From: Oscillospiraceae bacterium | GTDB taxonomy: Bacteria > Bacillota > Clostridia > Oscillospirales > Oscillospiraceae | Direction of reading: 5' to 3' | Assembly: GCA_022792495.1 (NCBI GenBank) | Contig: JAAWBD010000085.1 | Span: 1-64,000 of the forward strand | DNA: 64,000 nucleotides | The notes under the pieces: model-generated | What the model was told of the DNA's origin: nothing | Databases searched by the model: none | What the model saw: only the letters and a program-made list of their open reading frames with translations | Shown: positions 1 to 9,963 of the stretch, piece by piece | Numbering within the stretch: the first letter of the stretch is position 1 | Layout of the letters: each line of letters begins with the position of its first letter | Made by a program: the position numbers and the translations under genes

Positions 1-431
1 GGGTGCTGGAGGGTGAGGGGAACCTTCCAAAAGCCCCTGTATCCGTCCGCATAGGGCAGGGGGTATTTCAGTACTTCCTCCAGAGAGACCTCCTTTGAAA
101 AACCGGAGAGAACCGCCCAGATCCACTGAAAGTCCTCCCTCTCCACAATGGCGGTCAGCTCCTCCCCGCTCAGCCAGCAGTACTTGCCGCACCGGAGCCG
201 TTTTTCTACCTGCGGATCTGAGGGATAACAGGTACAGTCTGTGATCAGCCACCGGTAATTTTTTTGAAAATCTCCCATGGAGGAGAAAATCTTTTTCAAA
301 TAGGTGTAGTATTCTTCCCCTTTTTCCAGGATCCCGCCATATGCCACCACAGGCCCCCCCTTTCCACAAACAAGCTTTCCGCTCTCCGCTCCCGAAATGA
401 TCTTTCCCCTATCCTCAGGGCTGTCTCCCGC
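1..431 (-). CDS. Uncharacterised protein, partial at window edge; start codon unclear
   Basis: Open minus frame running off position 1: ...VVAYGGILEKGEEYYTYLKKIFSSMGDFQKNYRWLITDCTCYPSDPQVEKRLRCGKYCWLSGEELTAIVEREDFQWIWAVLSGFSKEVSLEEVLKYPLPYADGYRGFWKVPLTLQHP; protein-like composition; faint DUF2691-like feel only. Confidence 0.4.
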
Positions 432-562
432 TCAGCGGAAGGGGCCAAGGGTCTGCGTCGGGGCATCGTTGCTCTGGTTTTCCAGGATCCAGGGCATCCA
501 GCAAGCATAGATATTTTTCTTGGTATGGGCCTTCCAGAGGGGCGGACCCGTCACCACCTCCG

Positions 563-1158
563 TCAGCCTTCCAGGGCCTCATCCTCTATCACCCCTGCCA
601 TGGTGCTGTCTCGATCCCCGTACACGTTGCAGTCCAGGGAGAGAAGCCAGAGTTCATCCGTCAGAGGGGCCAGGTAGCTCATGGTGTCCTCGTCCCGGCT
701 GAGAGCCTGAGCCCAACCAAAGGCCCCGTACAGCTCCTCCAGGGTCTCCGGCGGCAGGTCACGATCCAGGTCATGGTTCCCCATGGTCACAAAGATGTTC
801 ACCCCGACGGCCTGGGGCTCCTCCAGCAAGCGGCCAGGGGCTGATGCTCCTCCAGGCGCCCGCTGTTGGTCAGATCTCCGCAGAGCACCAGGGTCTCAGG
901 CCGATCCCGCTCCACCTGATCCAGCAGAGTTCTCAGGATCTCCTCCAGCCAGGGGATCTGGGAGGGTTGCAGGTCTAAGCCCTGCCAGTGGAGGTCGGCG
1001 AATACATAGAGGGTCTGGGAGCCCTCCGGCCAAGGCAAGGGGTCTGCCCGCTCCTCCCGGGCGGTGGATCGGGCGGTACAGCCAGCGAGAAGGAGCATCA
1101 ACAACACCCCAATCCAAGCCTTTCCTCTCACCACGCCTCCCCCCTTCCCCCTCTCCAT
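563..1158 (-). pseudogene. Calcineurin-like metallophosphoesterase lipoprotein, frameshifted and truncated
   Basis: Lipoprotein signal (LLMLLLAGCTA), FADLHWQ and LCGDLTNSGRLEEHQ in one frame; VTMGNHDLDRD and SLDCNVYGDRDSTMAGVIEDEALEG in another; frame break near 830 and no normal C-terminus. Confidence 0.65.
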
Positions 1159-1250
1159 CCCTGAACAACAGAATAGGAAGGCTTATTGCCTTCCTATTCT
1201 AACATATGTTCGAGTTGTTTGTAAAGGGTGCCTTGGAAGAAATGGGAAGG

Positions 1251-3725
1251 TCAGGTCTTTTGGCTGGTAAATTCGATGCGGTAGATCTTTCCGTTCTTCT
1301 GGACAAAGCCCCGGCCATCGGGGCCGATCCTGCCGCACCTGTCGAACCACTCGGTGGCGGGGCTTCCGTCGGGCCAGCGGTAGTATGTTCCGTCCGGCAA
1401 AGTGCTCAGTCCGCCCCAGTTCTGCCAGTCTGAGAAAGCTTGAAGCTCTGTCTCCTTTTCCTCCCACAGCCCCTCTGACCAGGGGATATATTCCCCCTCC
1501 AAGGTCAGAATACCCACAGGCGAGGCATACGTGGAACCTCCATCTTCAAATTCTCCCACCACGCAGCAGGGATAGGTCTCCTGCATATACCAACTGGAAA
1601 ATACACCATCTTTCAGATGGGTGAGGGTGTAGCCCTCCCCTTCCTTCGGCATGGGCTTGGGGGGCGCTGTCAGCCGCTGGCTCTCGTCCAGGATACGGGC
1701 CACCATGACGGCGGCCTCAGCCCGGGTCAGAGTCTTGGCGGAATCAAAGGTGCCGTAGGGATCCACCCCGCCGACGATCCCGGCCTCATACAGCTTGTAG
1801 AGATGGTCGTTGCCTCCATCCGGAATTGACGGAACGTTGAACTTTTTGGGTAGATCGGTAACCGTTCCCAGCAGGTCGGCAAAGCCGCCCCGGTAGTCCT
1901 CATTTCCAAAAAGCAGAAGGAAACCGGAAAATATGTTCTTCCAGCCCTTCTGGTCGATGGTATAGAGAAGGTCGGCCCACCACTGGGTGGGGGGAGCCGT
2001 ATGATAGCAGACATCGAACATCAGATGATTGAGTGTGGGATCCTCCGGCTCAAACCCAAAGAAATTGTCCTGCTCATAGCGGCCCGAGCCGCGGTACATG
2101 TGCTCCAGGGTGCCCCGGTACTCCTTCCCGCCGAAGGTCAGGGTGGCTTCCCCCGACGCCCCGCCCGTATATTCTCCATATCCCCGCAGGCACAGCCGGT
2201 AGCCCTCGGCGGAATAATGGATATTCGGCACTTCCCACAAGCTTCTGTCTCCGGCATAGCCCTCATGAACAAAGCTGCCGTCGTCGGAGATGATCCTGAT
2301 ATAGCCATAGTCCTCCGGCATTTTCAGCAGGGAGCCGTCGCCGCCATTGGTCTGGTCGTAGAGGCGGTAGCCCAGCATCAAAGTCTCAGCGTCGGTGAGG
2401 GTGGCGTTGGGGGAGAAGGTGTCCTCCCCGGTGCCCACCATGATGCCGTTTTGGGCGCAGGTCATGACCCCCTCCTCAAACCAGCTCCCGGCGGGGACGT
2501 CGGTGAAGGTGGGGGCGGGAACCTCCGGCTTGTTTTCTTCGGGCTCCTCCGTTCTCTTGTTCAGGGGATTTTTCAGTAGGCCGTAAACCCCGTCCACCGT
2601 TACGGCGGCATACCCGTGGTCAAAATGGCCTACGGTATCATAGATACAGGGAACCACCAGCTCCCCCGCCTCATTCCGAAACCCCCAAGGGATTCCATAG
2701 TTATAGCCAAAGCCCACATCGTTTCCCTGGGCATTGACCCACGCCAAGCCTTCATGGAGGTCTCTTTTCCAGTTGGGAACGCCGCCCTCCTCTACCTGGT
2801 TCCCCCAGGCATCAATAAAAATGGTTTCATTCCCTTTATACACTTCGGCTACCCCAGTTGTCTCATCGAACCAATTACCCCGCATAAAACCTTTGGGGGT
2901 TACACGGTATTCAAATTGGGGGGTGATCACCACGGCGCCTGTCCCGTCACAAAATCCTACCTTGCCCGTTTCGTTGTCCACATATCCCCAAAGGCCAAGT
3001 CCTGCCCGCCAGGGTTTTGTCCCAATCGGCTCCGACAAAAGCTCCTGCCCTTCGGCATCGATGATATTGTAGACCGAGTCATATCCGATCTTGTAATAGA
3101 CGATGGCGTAGCCATCCTCACTGAAATCGCCGCCCCCCATCTTCGCGTCGTTCATTATAAGTCCGATATACTTCTGCTCCGTGACAGCCCTGCCGGCAGT
3201 ATCGATAAAACCCCACCCATCCGTACCATCGGTAACAAAGGAAAACCCGTTGAAAAAGGGTCTCCAGGCCCAGAAGTCATATCCGGTGAGCAGGGTTCCG
3301 TCCAGCTTCGCCAGGGCATAGGGAGGCTCCTCCGGCCGCTTGCTGACAAATCTTACCCCCACCTCGTCCCTTGCTTCCTCCTGGGTATCGTAGACAAAGT
3401 CTGTCACCGTGCCGCCATTCCGGTCGATCTTTCCCCACTTGCCGTTCTTCATGGCCGCCGCGTGACCCTGGGCGTCATATTCCCCGATGGCGTCAAAGAC
3501 GGGGTCGGTGTATTTTGTCCCGTCCAGGCCGTAGAGGGCACAAAGGTTGTCTTTCACCAGGATCATCCGGTCGGTGCCGTACAGGCGGGAGAGAACGTCC
3601 CAGTCGGAATACCAGGTCACATCCAGATCGGCAGCCTGGATGGGCTCCTTCCCGGCGGCGTTGGCGGCGGGAAGCAGGCCCAGGAGCATAGCGAGCATTA
3701 TGGCGAAGGAGGCAACACGTTTCAT
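1251..3725 (-). CDS. WG-repeat and SLH-domain surface protein with signal peptide
   Basis: 824 aa; signal peptide MKRVASFAIMLAMLLGLLPAANA; WG repeats (GKWGKIDRNGG, GWGFIDTAGR, LGLWGYVDNETG); two SLH-like segments (FTDVPAGSWFEEGVMTCAQNGIMVGTGEDTFSPNATLT; LYKLYEAGIVGGVDPYGTFDSAKTLTRAEAAVMVARIL). Confidence 0.85.
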   Translation of the reverse strand: MKRVASFAIMLAMLLGLLPAANAAGKEPIQAADLDVTWYSDWDVLSRLYGTDRMILVKDNLCALYGLDGTKYTDPVFDAIGEYDAQGHAAAMKNGKWGKIDRNGGTVTDFVYDTQEEARDEVGVRFVSKRPEEPPYALAKLDGTLLTGYDFWAWRPFFNGFSFVTDGTDGWGFIDTAGRAVTEQKYIGLIMNDAKMGGGDFSEDGYAIVYYKIGYDSVYNIIDAEGQELLSEPIGTKPWRAGLGLWGYVDNETGKVGFCDGTGAVVITPQFEYRVTPKGFMRGNWFDETTGVAEVYKGNETIFIDAWGNQVEEGGVPNWKRDLHEGLAWVNAQGNDVGFGYNYGIPWGFRNEAGELVVPCIYDTVGHFDHGYAAVTVDGVYGLLKNPLNKRTEEPEENKPEVPAPTFTDVPAGSWFEEGVMTCAQNGIMVGTGEDTFSPNATLTDAETLMLGYRLYDQTNGGDGSLLKMPEDYGYIRIISDDGSFVHEGYAGDRSLWEVPNIHYSAEGYRLCLRGYGEYTGGASGEATLTFGGKEYRGTLEHMYRGSGRYEQDNFFGFEPEDPTLNHLMFDVCYHTAPPTQWWADLLYTIDQKGWKNIFSGFLLLFGNEDYRGGFADLLGTVTDLPKKFNVPSIPDGGNDHLYKLYEAGIVGGVDPYGTFDSAKTLTRAEAAVMVARILDESQRLTAPPKPMPKEGEGYTLTHLKDGVFSSWYMQETYPCCVVGEFEDGGSTYASPVGILTLEGEYIPWSEGLWEEKETELQAFSDWQNWGGLSTLPDGTYYRWPDGSPATEWFDRCGRIGPDGRGFVQKNGKIYRIEFTSQKT

Positions 3726-3756
3726 AGCGGGCTCCTTTCTCCCCTAAGGGAAGGGG

Positions 3757-3797
3757 CAAAAAATGATGGAGACAGCGGTGTTTGCTGTCTCCATCAT
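3757..3797 (-). terminator. Rho-independent terminator downstream of glyA
   Basis: 14 bp stem ATGATGGAGACAGC/GCTGTCTCCATCAT followed by T-tract on minus strand. Confidence 0.8.
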
Positions 3798-3827
3798 ATC
3801 ATGGTTGCTGGGGAAAAGCAACCAAAC

Positions 3828-5072
3828 TCAGCCCTCGTAAAGGGGGAAGCGGCTGGTAAGTTCCGCCACCATGGCCCGGATCTGGTCGGCCTTGGTATCG
3901 AAGTCTTTGGCGGTGAGGGAAATGCACTTAGCGATCACCGCCATCTCCTCCTCCCGGAAGCCCCGGCTGGTGACGGCGGGGGTACCGATACGGACGCCGC
4001 TGGTGACGAAGGGTTTTTCGGGGTCGTTGGGGACGGCATTCTTGTTGGCGGTGATGTGCACCTCGTCCAGCTGCTTCTCCAGCTCCTTGCCTGTAAGGCC
4101 CATCCGTCGGAGATCCAGGAGCATCAGGTGATTGTCGGTGCCGCCGGAGACCAGGTCGAAGCCTTCGTTCAGCAGGCCCTGGGCCAGGGCGGCGGCGTTT
4201 TTGACGATCTGGGTCTGGTAGGTCTTGAACTCGGGCTTCAGCGCCTCCCCCAGGGCCACGGCTTTGGCGGCGATAACGTGCTCCAGGGGGCCGCCCTGGC
4301 TGCCGGGGAAGATGGCGGAGTCGATCTTCTTGGCGTACTCCTCCCGGCAGAGGATCAGGCCCCCACGGGGGCCCCGGAGGGTCTTGTGGGTGGTAGTAGT
4401 CACCACATCGGCGTAGGGCACCGGGGAGGGATGGAGCCCCGCGGCCACAAGGCCAGCGATGTGGGCCATGTCCACAAAGAGGTAGGCACCTACCTCGTGG
4501 GCGATCTCTCCGAAGGTCTTAAAGTCAATGATCCGGGGGTAGGCGGAGGCCCCGGCGATAATCATTTTTGGCTTCTCCTTTTTGGCGATCTCCCGCACTT
4601 TATCATAATTGATGCGGCCGTCCTCCCCCACTCCGTAGAATACCATGCGGTAGTTCTTGCCGGAGAAGTTTACCGGAGAGCCGTGGGTCAGGTGGCCGCC
4701 GTTGGAGAGATCCATGCCCAGCACCGTGTCGCCGGGTTCACACAGGGCGGCATAGACGGCGTAATTGGCCTGGGCGCCGGAGTGGGGCTGGACGTTGGCG
4801 TGGTCAGCCCCAAAGAGCTCACATGCCCGCTTCCGGGCCAGCTCCTCGGCCAGATCCACACACTGGCAACCGCCGTAGTACCGCTTTCCCGGGTAACCCT
4901 CGGCATATTTGTTGGTGAGAACGCTGCCCTGGGCCAGCATCACCGCGGGGCTGGTGAAATTCTCCGAAGCGATAAGCTCAATGTTCCGCTGCTGGCGGGC
5001 GTACTCGGCCCGAATGGCTTCTCCCAGCTCCGGATCCTGGGCCGTGATATAGTCCATCATTTCTTTCAGCAT
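3828..5072 (-). CDS. glyA: Serine hydroxymethyltransferase
   Basis: [20 protein letters not shown]...[10 protein letters not shown]...[16 protein letters not shown]; start moved to MLKEMM, inside the longer ORF in the track. Confidence 0.97.
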   Translation of the reverse strand: MLKEMMDYITAQDPELGEAIRAEYARQQRNIELIASENFTSPAVMLAQGSVLTNKYAEGYPGKRYYGGCQCVDLAEELARKRACELFGADHANVQPHSGAQANYAVYAALCEPGDTVLGMDLSNGGHLTHGSPVNFSGKNYRMVFYGVGEDGRINYDKVREIAKKEKPKMIIAGASAYPRIIDFKTFGEIAHEVGAYLFVDMAHIAGLVAAGLHPSPVPYADVVTTTTHKTLRGPRGGLILCREEYAKKIDSAIFPGSQGGPLEHVIAAKAVALGEALKPEFKTYQTQIVKNAAALAQGLLNEGFDLVSGGTDNHLMLLDLRRMGLTGKELEKQLDEVHITANKNAVPNDPEKPFVTSGVRIGTPAVTSRGFREEEMAVIAKCISLTAKDFDTKADQIRAMVAELTSRFPLYEG

Positions 5073-5162
5073 GGTCAGTTCCCCCTTACGTGATTTTCCT
5101 GTCGCATTTTTGCTTCTACTATGATATGATATTCTTACCGATTTTGCAAGGGGAATCCTACC

Positions 5163-5804
5163 ATGAAAAAGAAAGAAAGAGCGGCCCTCATCGTTGAAGC
5201 ACTGAAGCAGGAGTATCCCATGGGGATCTGCTCCCTGCAGTATCCAAAACCTCACGAGCTACTGTTCTCTGTACGGCTGTCCGCCCAATGCACCGACGAA
5301 CGGGTAAACCAGGTGACCCCCGCCCTCTACGCCCGCTTCCCCACCCTGGAGGCCTTTTCGGAGGCCGACATACACGAGGTGGAGGAGCTGATCCACTCCT
5401 GCGGCTTCTTCCGGGCCAAAGCCCATGATATCGTCGCCTCCGCCCAGATGCTGCTGCGGGACTTCGGCGGGAAGGTTCCTGACAATATGGAGGATCTGCT
5501 GAAGCTGCCCGGAGTAGGGAGAAAAACAGCCAACCTGATCCTGGGTGATATCTACAACACCCCCGGTGTGGTGGTGGCCGACACCCATTGTATCCGGATC
5601 TCCGGGCGGCTGGGACTCACCGACGGCACCAAGGATCCAGGGAAGGTGGAGATACAGCTTCGGAAGATCCTCCCCCCGGAGGAGTCCAACGACTTCTGTC
5701 ACCGGCTGGTTCTCCACGGCCGGGCGGTGTGCACCGCCCGTACCACCCCTTATTGCGACAAGTGCTGCATCCGGAAGTGGTGCGATATGTATAATAAAAA
5801 GTGA
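5163..5804 (+). CDS. nth: Endonuclease III
   Basis: [18 protein letters not shown] HhH motif and C-terminal Cys cluster [18 protein letters not shown]. Confidence 0.95.
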   Translation: MKKKERAALIVEALKQEYPMGICSLQYPKPHELLFSVRLSAQCTDERVNQVTPALYARFPTLEAFSEADIHEVEELIHSCGFFRAKAHDIVASAQMLLRDFGGKVPDNMEDLLKLPGVGRKTANLILGDIYNTPGVVVADTHCIRISGRLGLTDGTKDPGKVEIQLRKILPPEESNDFCHRLVLHGRAVCTARTTPYCDKCCIRKWCDMYNKK

Positions 5805-5813
5805 TGCTTTAGA

Positions 5814-5843
5814 AAAGGACAGGCGGAAAACCGCCTGTCCTTT
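5814..5843. terminator. Bidirectional terminator between convergent genes
   Basis: 13 bp stem AAAGGACAGGCGG-AAAA-CCGCCTGTCCTTT. Confidence 0.8.
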
Positions 5844-5847
5844 CACT

Positions 5848-6903
5848 TTATTTCTCTTCCACGGGCAGTAGGTCATGGTGGGCGGATTCTACCTTCCCGG
5901 GGAGCTTATCGGGGAGCTCTCTGATCCCACCGTCATAATAAGGCTCAATGGCCTCCAGATCCTCGTCGGGAACGGGAGCATCGTTGGGGTCTTCTGTGGC
6001 GAAGTGGGGAGCAGGATCCTCCCCCTCCTCCGGATCCACGGCATCTACATCGGGGACAGTCACGCCGCCGGGAACGGGATCAACACTCTCGCCCATGGGA
6101 GCGGGGCCTTTCATCAGATCCTGGGTCACCGTGGTCTGCCCCTCAATAACCCGGATCAGGATAGCGTCATCGTCAGGGTCAATCTTGGCAATGGCGGATA
6201 AAAGATCGTCAGGCAGAGGCTCGGAAACGTCCAAAACGATACGGTTCTGATCGTCATAGATACCCCAGGTTGCAGGAATACCCTTGCCATCCAAAAGCTT
6301 CAGAAGCTCCCCGTTCATCCGCTCCAGGTCATTGCGGCTATACTTGGCACTGGTGAAGCCTACGGGAAGATCCCCCACAGCCTCCAGCACCTCCAGCTCC
6401 AGGGTCTTGTCCCCCGGATCCTGATCCTCCACCAGCAGAACCATCAGGGAACCTCTATCGGTAAAATAGGCCCCGCCGTACCAGTCGGGCCGGGTGCCGC
6501 CAAAGTGATCCATGAGCAGCTGATAGGCATCGGCCCCCAGCTGGACAGGGACTTCGCCGATATAGGCCCCCCCGGGCAGATCTCCGGTGTTGGGTTCCTC
6601 CTCTTCCTCCCCGCCCTTATCCAAACCCTGGGCGGTGGTCTCCTGCTGGTATTCCTTTTTGACCGCCGCTGGGTCACCGTCCTCCAGGGTAATATAGCTG
6701 TGGAGCCTGCCCTCAGCCATAAAAGGCAAAGTATAATATAAGCTGATGGCAAAGACAGCGCAGGCCGCGGCGGCGAGACCACCCCACATGGGTCTCCTCC
6801 GTCTGGGGGCCGTTATCTGCTCCAGCTTGTCCTGGAGTGCACTTTTAGCCCCCCCGCTGGGGCACAGCTGAGCCCGCATGGAGGCAAACAGCTCATTCTC
6901 CAT
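5848..6903 (-). CDS. Membrane-anchored protein, putative anti-sigma partner of the adjacent ECF sigma factor
   Basis: N-terminal cytoplasmic segment, single TM (GGLAAAACAVFAISLYYTLPF), acidic extracellular part; start overlaps sigma factor gene end. Confidence 0.6.
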   Translation of the reverse strand: MENELFASMRAQLCPSGGAKSALQDKLEQITAPRRRRPMWGGLAAAACAVFAISLYYTLPFMAEGRLHSYITLEDGDPAAVKKEYQQETTAQGLDKGGEEEEEPNTGDLPGGAYIGEVPVQLGADAYQLLMDHFGGTRPDWYGGAYFTDRGSLMVLLVEDQDPGDKTLELEVLEAVGDLPVGFTSAKYSRNDLERMNGELLKLLDGKGIPATWGIYDDQNRIVLDVSEPLPDDLLSAIAKIDPDDDAILIRVIEGQTTVTQDLMKGPAPMGESVDPVPGGVTVPDVDAVDPEEGEDPAPHFATEDPNDAPVPDEDLEAIEPYYDGGIRELPDKLPGKVESAHHDLLPVEEK

Positions 6904-7399
6904 GAAAATAATCTCCTTTCAAAAGGGTGCGAAGCTGGTCTCTCCCACGGCTCAGCCGCATCCGTACCGTGCCGGGACGGATGGCCAGGATCTTGGCGAT
7001 CTCCTGGGTGGACAGCTCCTCAAAATAAAAGAGGTAAATGGGCAGGCGGTACTCCTCGGCAAGGCTCTGGAGGGCCTGCCAGACCTGGTTCTCCTCGGGC
7101 TCCCGGAAGGGCAAGGCCACCCCCTCCCCCTCCTCCAGGGGCACCACCTTGCTCCGGTAGGTGGAGGCGGTAACCCGGCGGCTCAGGTTCAGGGCGGTGC
7201 GGAGGAGCCAGGCTTTGCGGTGTTCCTCCTCCCGGAAGGTTTTTCCCGTGCGGTAGTAGGCCAGAAAGGTCTCCTGAAACACATCGTCCGCGTCGGCGGC
7301 CGACCCAGTCCGGGCCAGGGCCAAACCGTAGACCATGCTCTGATAGCGGTGGATGATCTCCTCCAACTCGCCGCCCGTACGCAGCGGCTTGGTCTCCAT
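6893..7399 (-). CDS. RNA polymerase sigma-70 family (ECF) factor
   Basis: Region 2 ADADDVFQETFLAYYRTGKTFREEEHRKAWLLRTALNLSRR; region 4 LSTQEIAKILAIRPGTVRMRLSRGRDQLRTLL. Confidence 0.92.
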   Translation of the reverse strand: METKPLRTGGELEEIIHRYQSMVYGLALARTGSAADADDVFQETFLAYYRTGKTFREEEHRKAWLLRTALNLSRRVTASTYRSKVVPLEEGEGVALPFREPEENQVWQALQSLAEEYRLPIYLFYFEELSTQEIAKILAIRPGTVRMRLSRGRDQLRTLLKGDYFHGE

Positions 7400-7514
7400 A
7401 GGCAGAACCTCCTTTCACCATAAACTCAAAGTTGAGGGTGGAATTGTCACAGAAAAAGGGTTCTTTTTTCTTTAGACGGCAGACAGCGGAATGTGGTTCC
7501 CATCTCATATCCTG

Positions 7515-7541
7515 AAAAAAAGGACGGCCTTATGGCCGTCC
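7515..7541 (-). terminator. Terminator overlapping the last codons of the XRE gene
   Basis: GGACGGCC/GGCCGTCC stem then T-tract on minus strand. Confidence 0.7.
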
Positions 7542-8006
7542 CGCTTCTTTTTGAAGCTTTTTTCTCCGGTACCACACCTGGGCCAAAATATCCTTCAGTA
7601 CCAGGAAGGTATCCAACTCATTGTAGCCATAGTCCCTTTTCAGCTCCTCCAGCATAAGCTCCAGCTTCGCCGTGTACCGCTCCACATTCACCGTTCCCTG
7701 GTACTGAAGCAAAATGGGATACCGCTTGCCCCAGGCCTTTGTCCAATTGATCTTTTCCTCCACCGCCTCGCTGGTTCGCTCAATGACCTCCACTACCTCC
7801 TGGACATCCAGGTCAAAGTCAATGAGCTCATCCAAGGTCAGATGGTACAGCCCGGCCAGCCGTTTGGCCTGGCGAATGTCAAGAAGGGTCTCCCCTGTCT
7901 CCCATTTGGAGATGGTCTGCCGGCTCACCCCCAGCTTCTCTGCCACCTCTTCCTGAGAGAGTCCCTGCTTTTTTCTTGCGTAGAACAAATGATTTCCCAA
8001 TTCCAT
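7530..8006 (-). CDS. XRE-family transcriptional regulator
   Basis: N-terminal HTH KQGLSQEEVAEKLGVSRQTISKWETGETLLDIRQAKRLAGLY. Confidence 0.92.
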   Translation of the reverse strand: MELGNHLFYARKKQGLSQEEVAEKLGVSRQTISKWETGETLLDIRQAKRLAGLYHLTLDELIDFDLDVQEVVEVIERTSEAVEEKINWTKAWGKRYPILLQYQGTVNVERYTAKLELMLEELKRDYGYNELDTFLVLKDILAQVWYRRKKLQKEAGRP

Positions 8007-8129
8007 ATGGCTCTCGCCTCCTTCGTGCTTCAGTATAGGGCCTTTTATGGGGAAAGTCTATCTCCTTTCCCTTGCAATTTCGCCCGCGCATTTTACCACA
8101 GGGAGCGGTCTGCCAGATCATTTCCAGAT

Positions 8130-8170
8130 AAAAAAGCGGAGGCGTCCCCTTTTGCGGACGCCTCCGGCTT
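8130..8170 (-). terminator. Terminator downstream of the HAD hydrolase
   Basis: CGGAGGCGTCC/GGACGCCTCCG stem with minus-strand T-tract. Confidence 0.75.
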
Positions 8171-8174
8171 TCCT

Positions 8175-9002
8175 TTACTTTCCTAAAATGAACCGCTCCA
8201 CCGCCTGTCCGACCCCAGCTTCGTGGTTGGACGCCGTCTGATGCTTGGCGGCGGCCTTGGCCTCCTCCGTGGCGTTTGCCATGGCAAAGGACCAGCCCGC
8301 CCAGCGGAGCATGGTCAGATCGTTTCCAGCGTCTCCAAAGGCCATGACCTCATCCGGCCCAAGTCCCAGCCGGGCGGCCAGGGTAGCCAAGGCTTTGCCC
8401 TTACTGACTCCCCCGAAATTGAATTCCATATTCTTTTCCAGCGCTCTGGAAACCTCCACCGGGCCGATGGCCATCGCCATCTGCTCCAAGGCCTCCTTCC
8501 GCTCCTCAGGGGCGTAGAAAAGGTTGATCTTCTCCATCGGGCAGTTCCCCAGAGCCTCCACCAGATCGGGAACCACCTTTACTCCCTGCTTCAAGTATAC
8601 CTCAGCAAACTGCGGGGTCAAAAGAGCCTCCCCCAAACGGTCTGCATCCTCGGGGCGCAGATAGTTCTGTCCCCGGCAGTATACCTCGAAGGGAAGGTTC
8701 TCCCCCTCCAGGGCCCGGATCAAAGCGGCTGCCTGCGCCGGAGGAAAGCCATTTTCATAGATAAACTCTCCGGTAGTACAATCCAGAATGGAGGCTCCGT
8801 TGGCCAGAATGGCGTAGTCCACACCCCCCATCTGTCCCACCGCATCCCGGAGGATACACCAGGTGCGGCCACTGGCTACAGCCAACTTGATCCCAGCCTC
8901 CCGGGCCTTCCGGAGGGCGGCGATATTTCGGGCGGGAACGGTGGCATGATCCTCGTCCAGCAGAGTGCCGTCCATATCTGTCACGATCAATTTGATAGAC
9001 AA
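8175..9002 (-). CDS. Cof-type HAD-IIB family hydrolase
   Basis: IKLIVTDMDGTLLDEDH; VMAFGDAGNDLTMLRWAGWSFAMANA. Confidence 0.94.
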   Translation of the reverse strand: MSIKLIVTDMDGTLLDEDHATVPARNIAALRKAREAGIKLAVASGRTWCILRDAVGQMGGVDYAILANGASILDCTTGEFIYENGFPPAQAAALIRALEGENLPFEVYCRGQNYLRPEDADRLGEALLTPQFAEVYLKQGVKVVPDLVEALGNCPMEKINLFYAPEERKEALEQMAMAIGPVEVSRALEKNMEFNFGGVSKGKALATLAARLGLGPDEVMAFGDAGNDLTMLRWAGWSFAMANATEEAKAAAKHQTASNHEAGVGQAVERFILGK

Positions 9003-9014
9003 TGGGATCTTCCT

Positions 9015-9962
9015 TTATTTCTTCAGTTTCAGAGCCTGGCGGGCCTTTTCCGCCAGCTTCTCCGCGGTAAGGCCGTAATGCTCCAGAACCAGAGGCGCCT
9101 TGCCGGAGCGGCCAAAGGTGTCCTCCACCCCGTGGCGCAGCACAGGAACGGGGCAATTCTCGCTGACGTAGGAGCACACCGCCTCGCCCAGGCCGCCGAT
9201 CACGCTGTGCTCTTCGCTGGTGATGATACAGCCCGTCTCCTGGGCGGCCTTCTTCACCAGCTCGGTGTCCAGCGGCTTGATGGTATGCATGTCAATGACC
9301 CGAGCGTGGATCCCTTCTGCGGCCAGCATGTCGGCCGCCTTCAGAGCCTCCAGAACCATAAGGCCCACAGCGATGATGGTCACGTCATTTCCCTCCCGGA
9401 GGGTAACGCCCTTGCCCAGCTCAAACTTATATCCGGGGATGGCATCGGTAACGTTCTCCGTCGCCAGACGGCACATCCGCAGATAGGCGGGCCCCTCATA
9501 GTCCAGGAAGGCCTTTACCGCGGCCTTCATCTCGTTTCCGTCGCAGGGACAGCAGACCACCATACCGGGGATGGTACGCATCAGGGCCATATCCTCACAG
9601 CACTGATGGGTGGCCCCATCCTCGCCTACGCTGAGGCCGCCGTGGGAACCCACCACCTTTACATTCAGACGGGGGTAGGCCACACTGTTCCGAACCTGCT
9701 CAAAGGCACGGCCGGCGGAGAACATGGCAAAGGAATTCACAAAGGGCTTCTTGCCGCAGGTGGCCAGGCCAGCGGCCACGCCCACCATGTTGCATTCGGC
9801 GATCCCCATGTCGAAAAAGCGGTCGGGATAGGTCTGGGAAAACTTTTTGGTCATAGTAGCGCTGGCCAGATCCGCGTCCAGCACCACCAGCTCGGGATAC
9901 TCCTCTGCCAGGGCCACAATAGCCTCGCCGTAAGCGGCTCTTGTTGCGATTTTATCCGCCAT
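9015..9962 (-). CDS. Transketolase, C-terminal (pyrimidine-binding/TKC) subunit
   Basis: MADKIATRAAYGEAIVALAEEYPELVVLDADLASATMTKKF...; adjacent to N-terminal subunit. Confidence 0.94.
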   Translation of the reverse strand: MADKIATRAAYGEAIVALAEEYPELVVLDADLASATMTKKFSQTYPDRFFDMGIAECNMVGVAAGLATCGKKPFVNSFAMFSAGRAFEQVRNSVAYPRLNVKVVGSHGGLSVGEDGATHQCCEDMALMRTIPGMVVCCPCDGNEMKAAVKAFLDYEGPAYLRMCRLATENVTDAIPGYKFELGKGVTLREGNDVTIIAVGLMVLEALKAADMLAAEGIHARVIDMHTIKPLDTELVKKAAQETGCIITSEEHSVIGGLGEAVCSYVSENCPVPVLRHGVEDTFGRSGKAPLVLEHYGLTAEKLAEKARQALKLKK

Positions 9963-9963
9963 T

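Noticed and set aside
2616-5093. 825-aa plus-strand ORF
   Set aside because: Spans antisense to both the SLH protein and glyA; no motifs.
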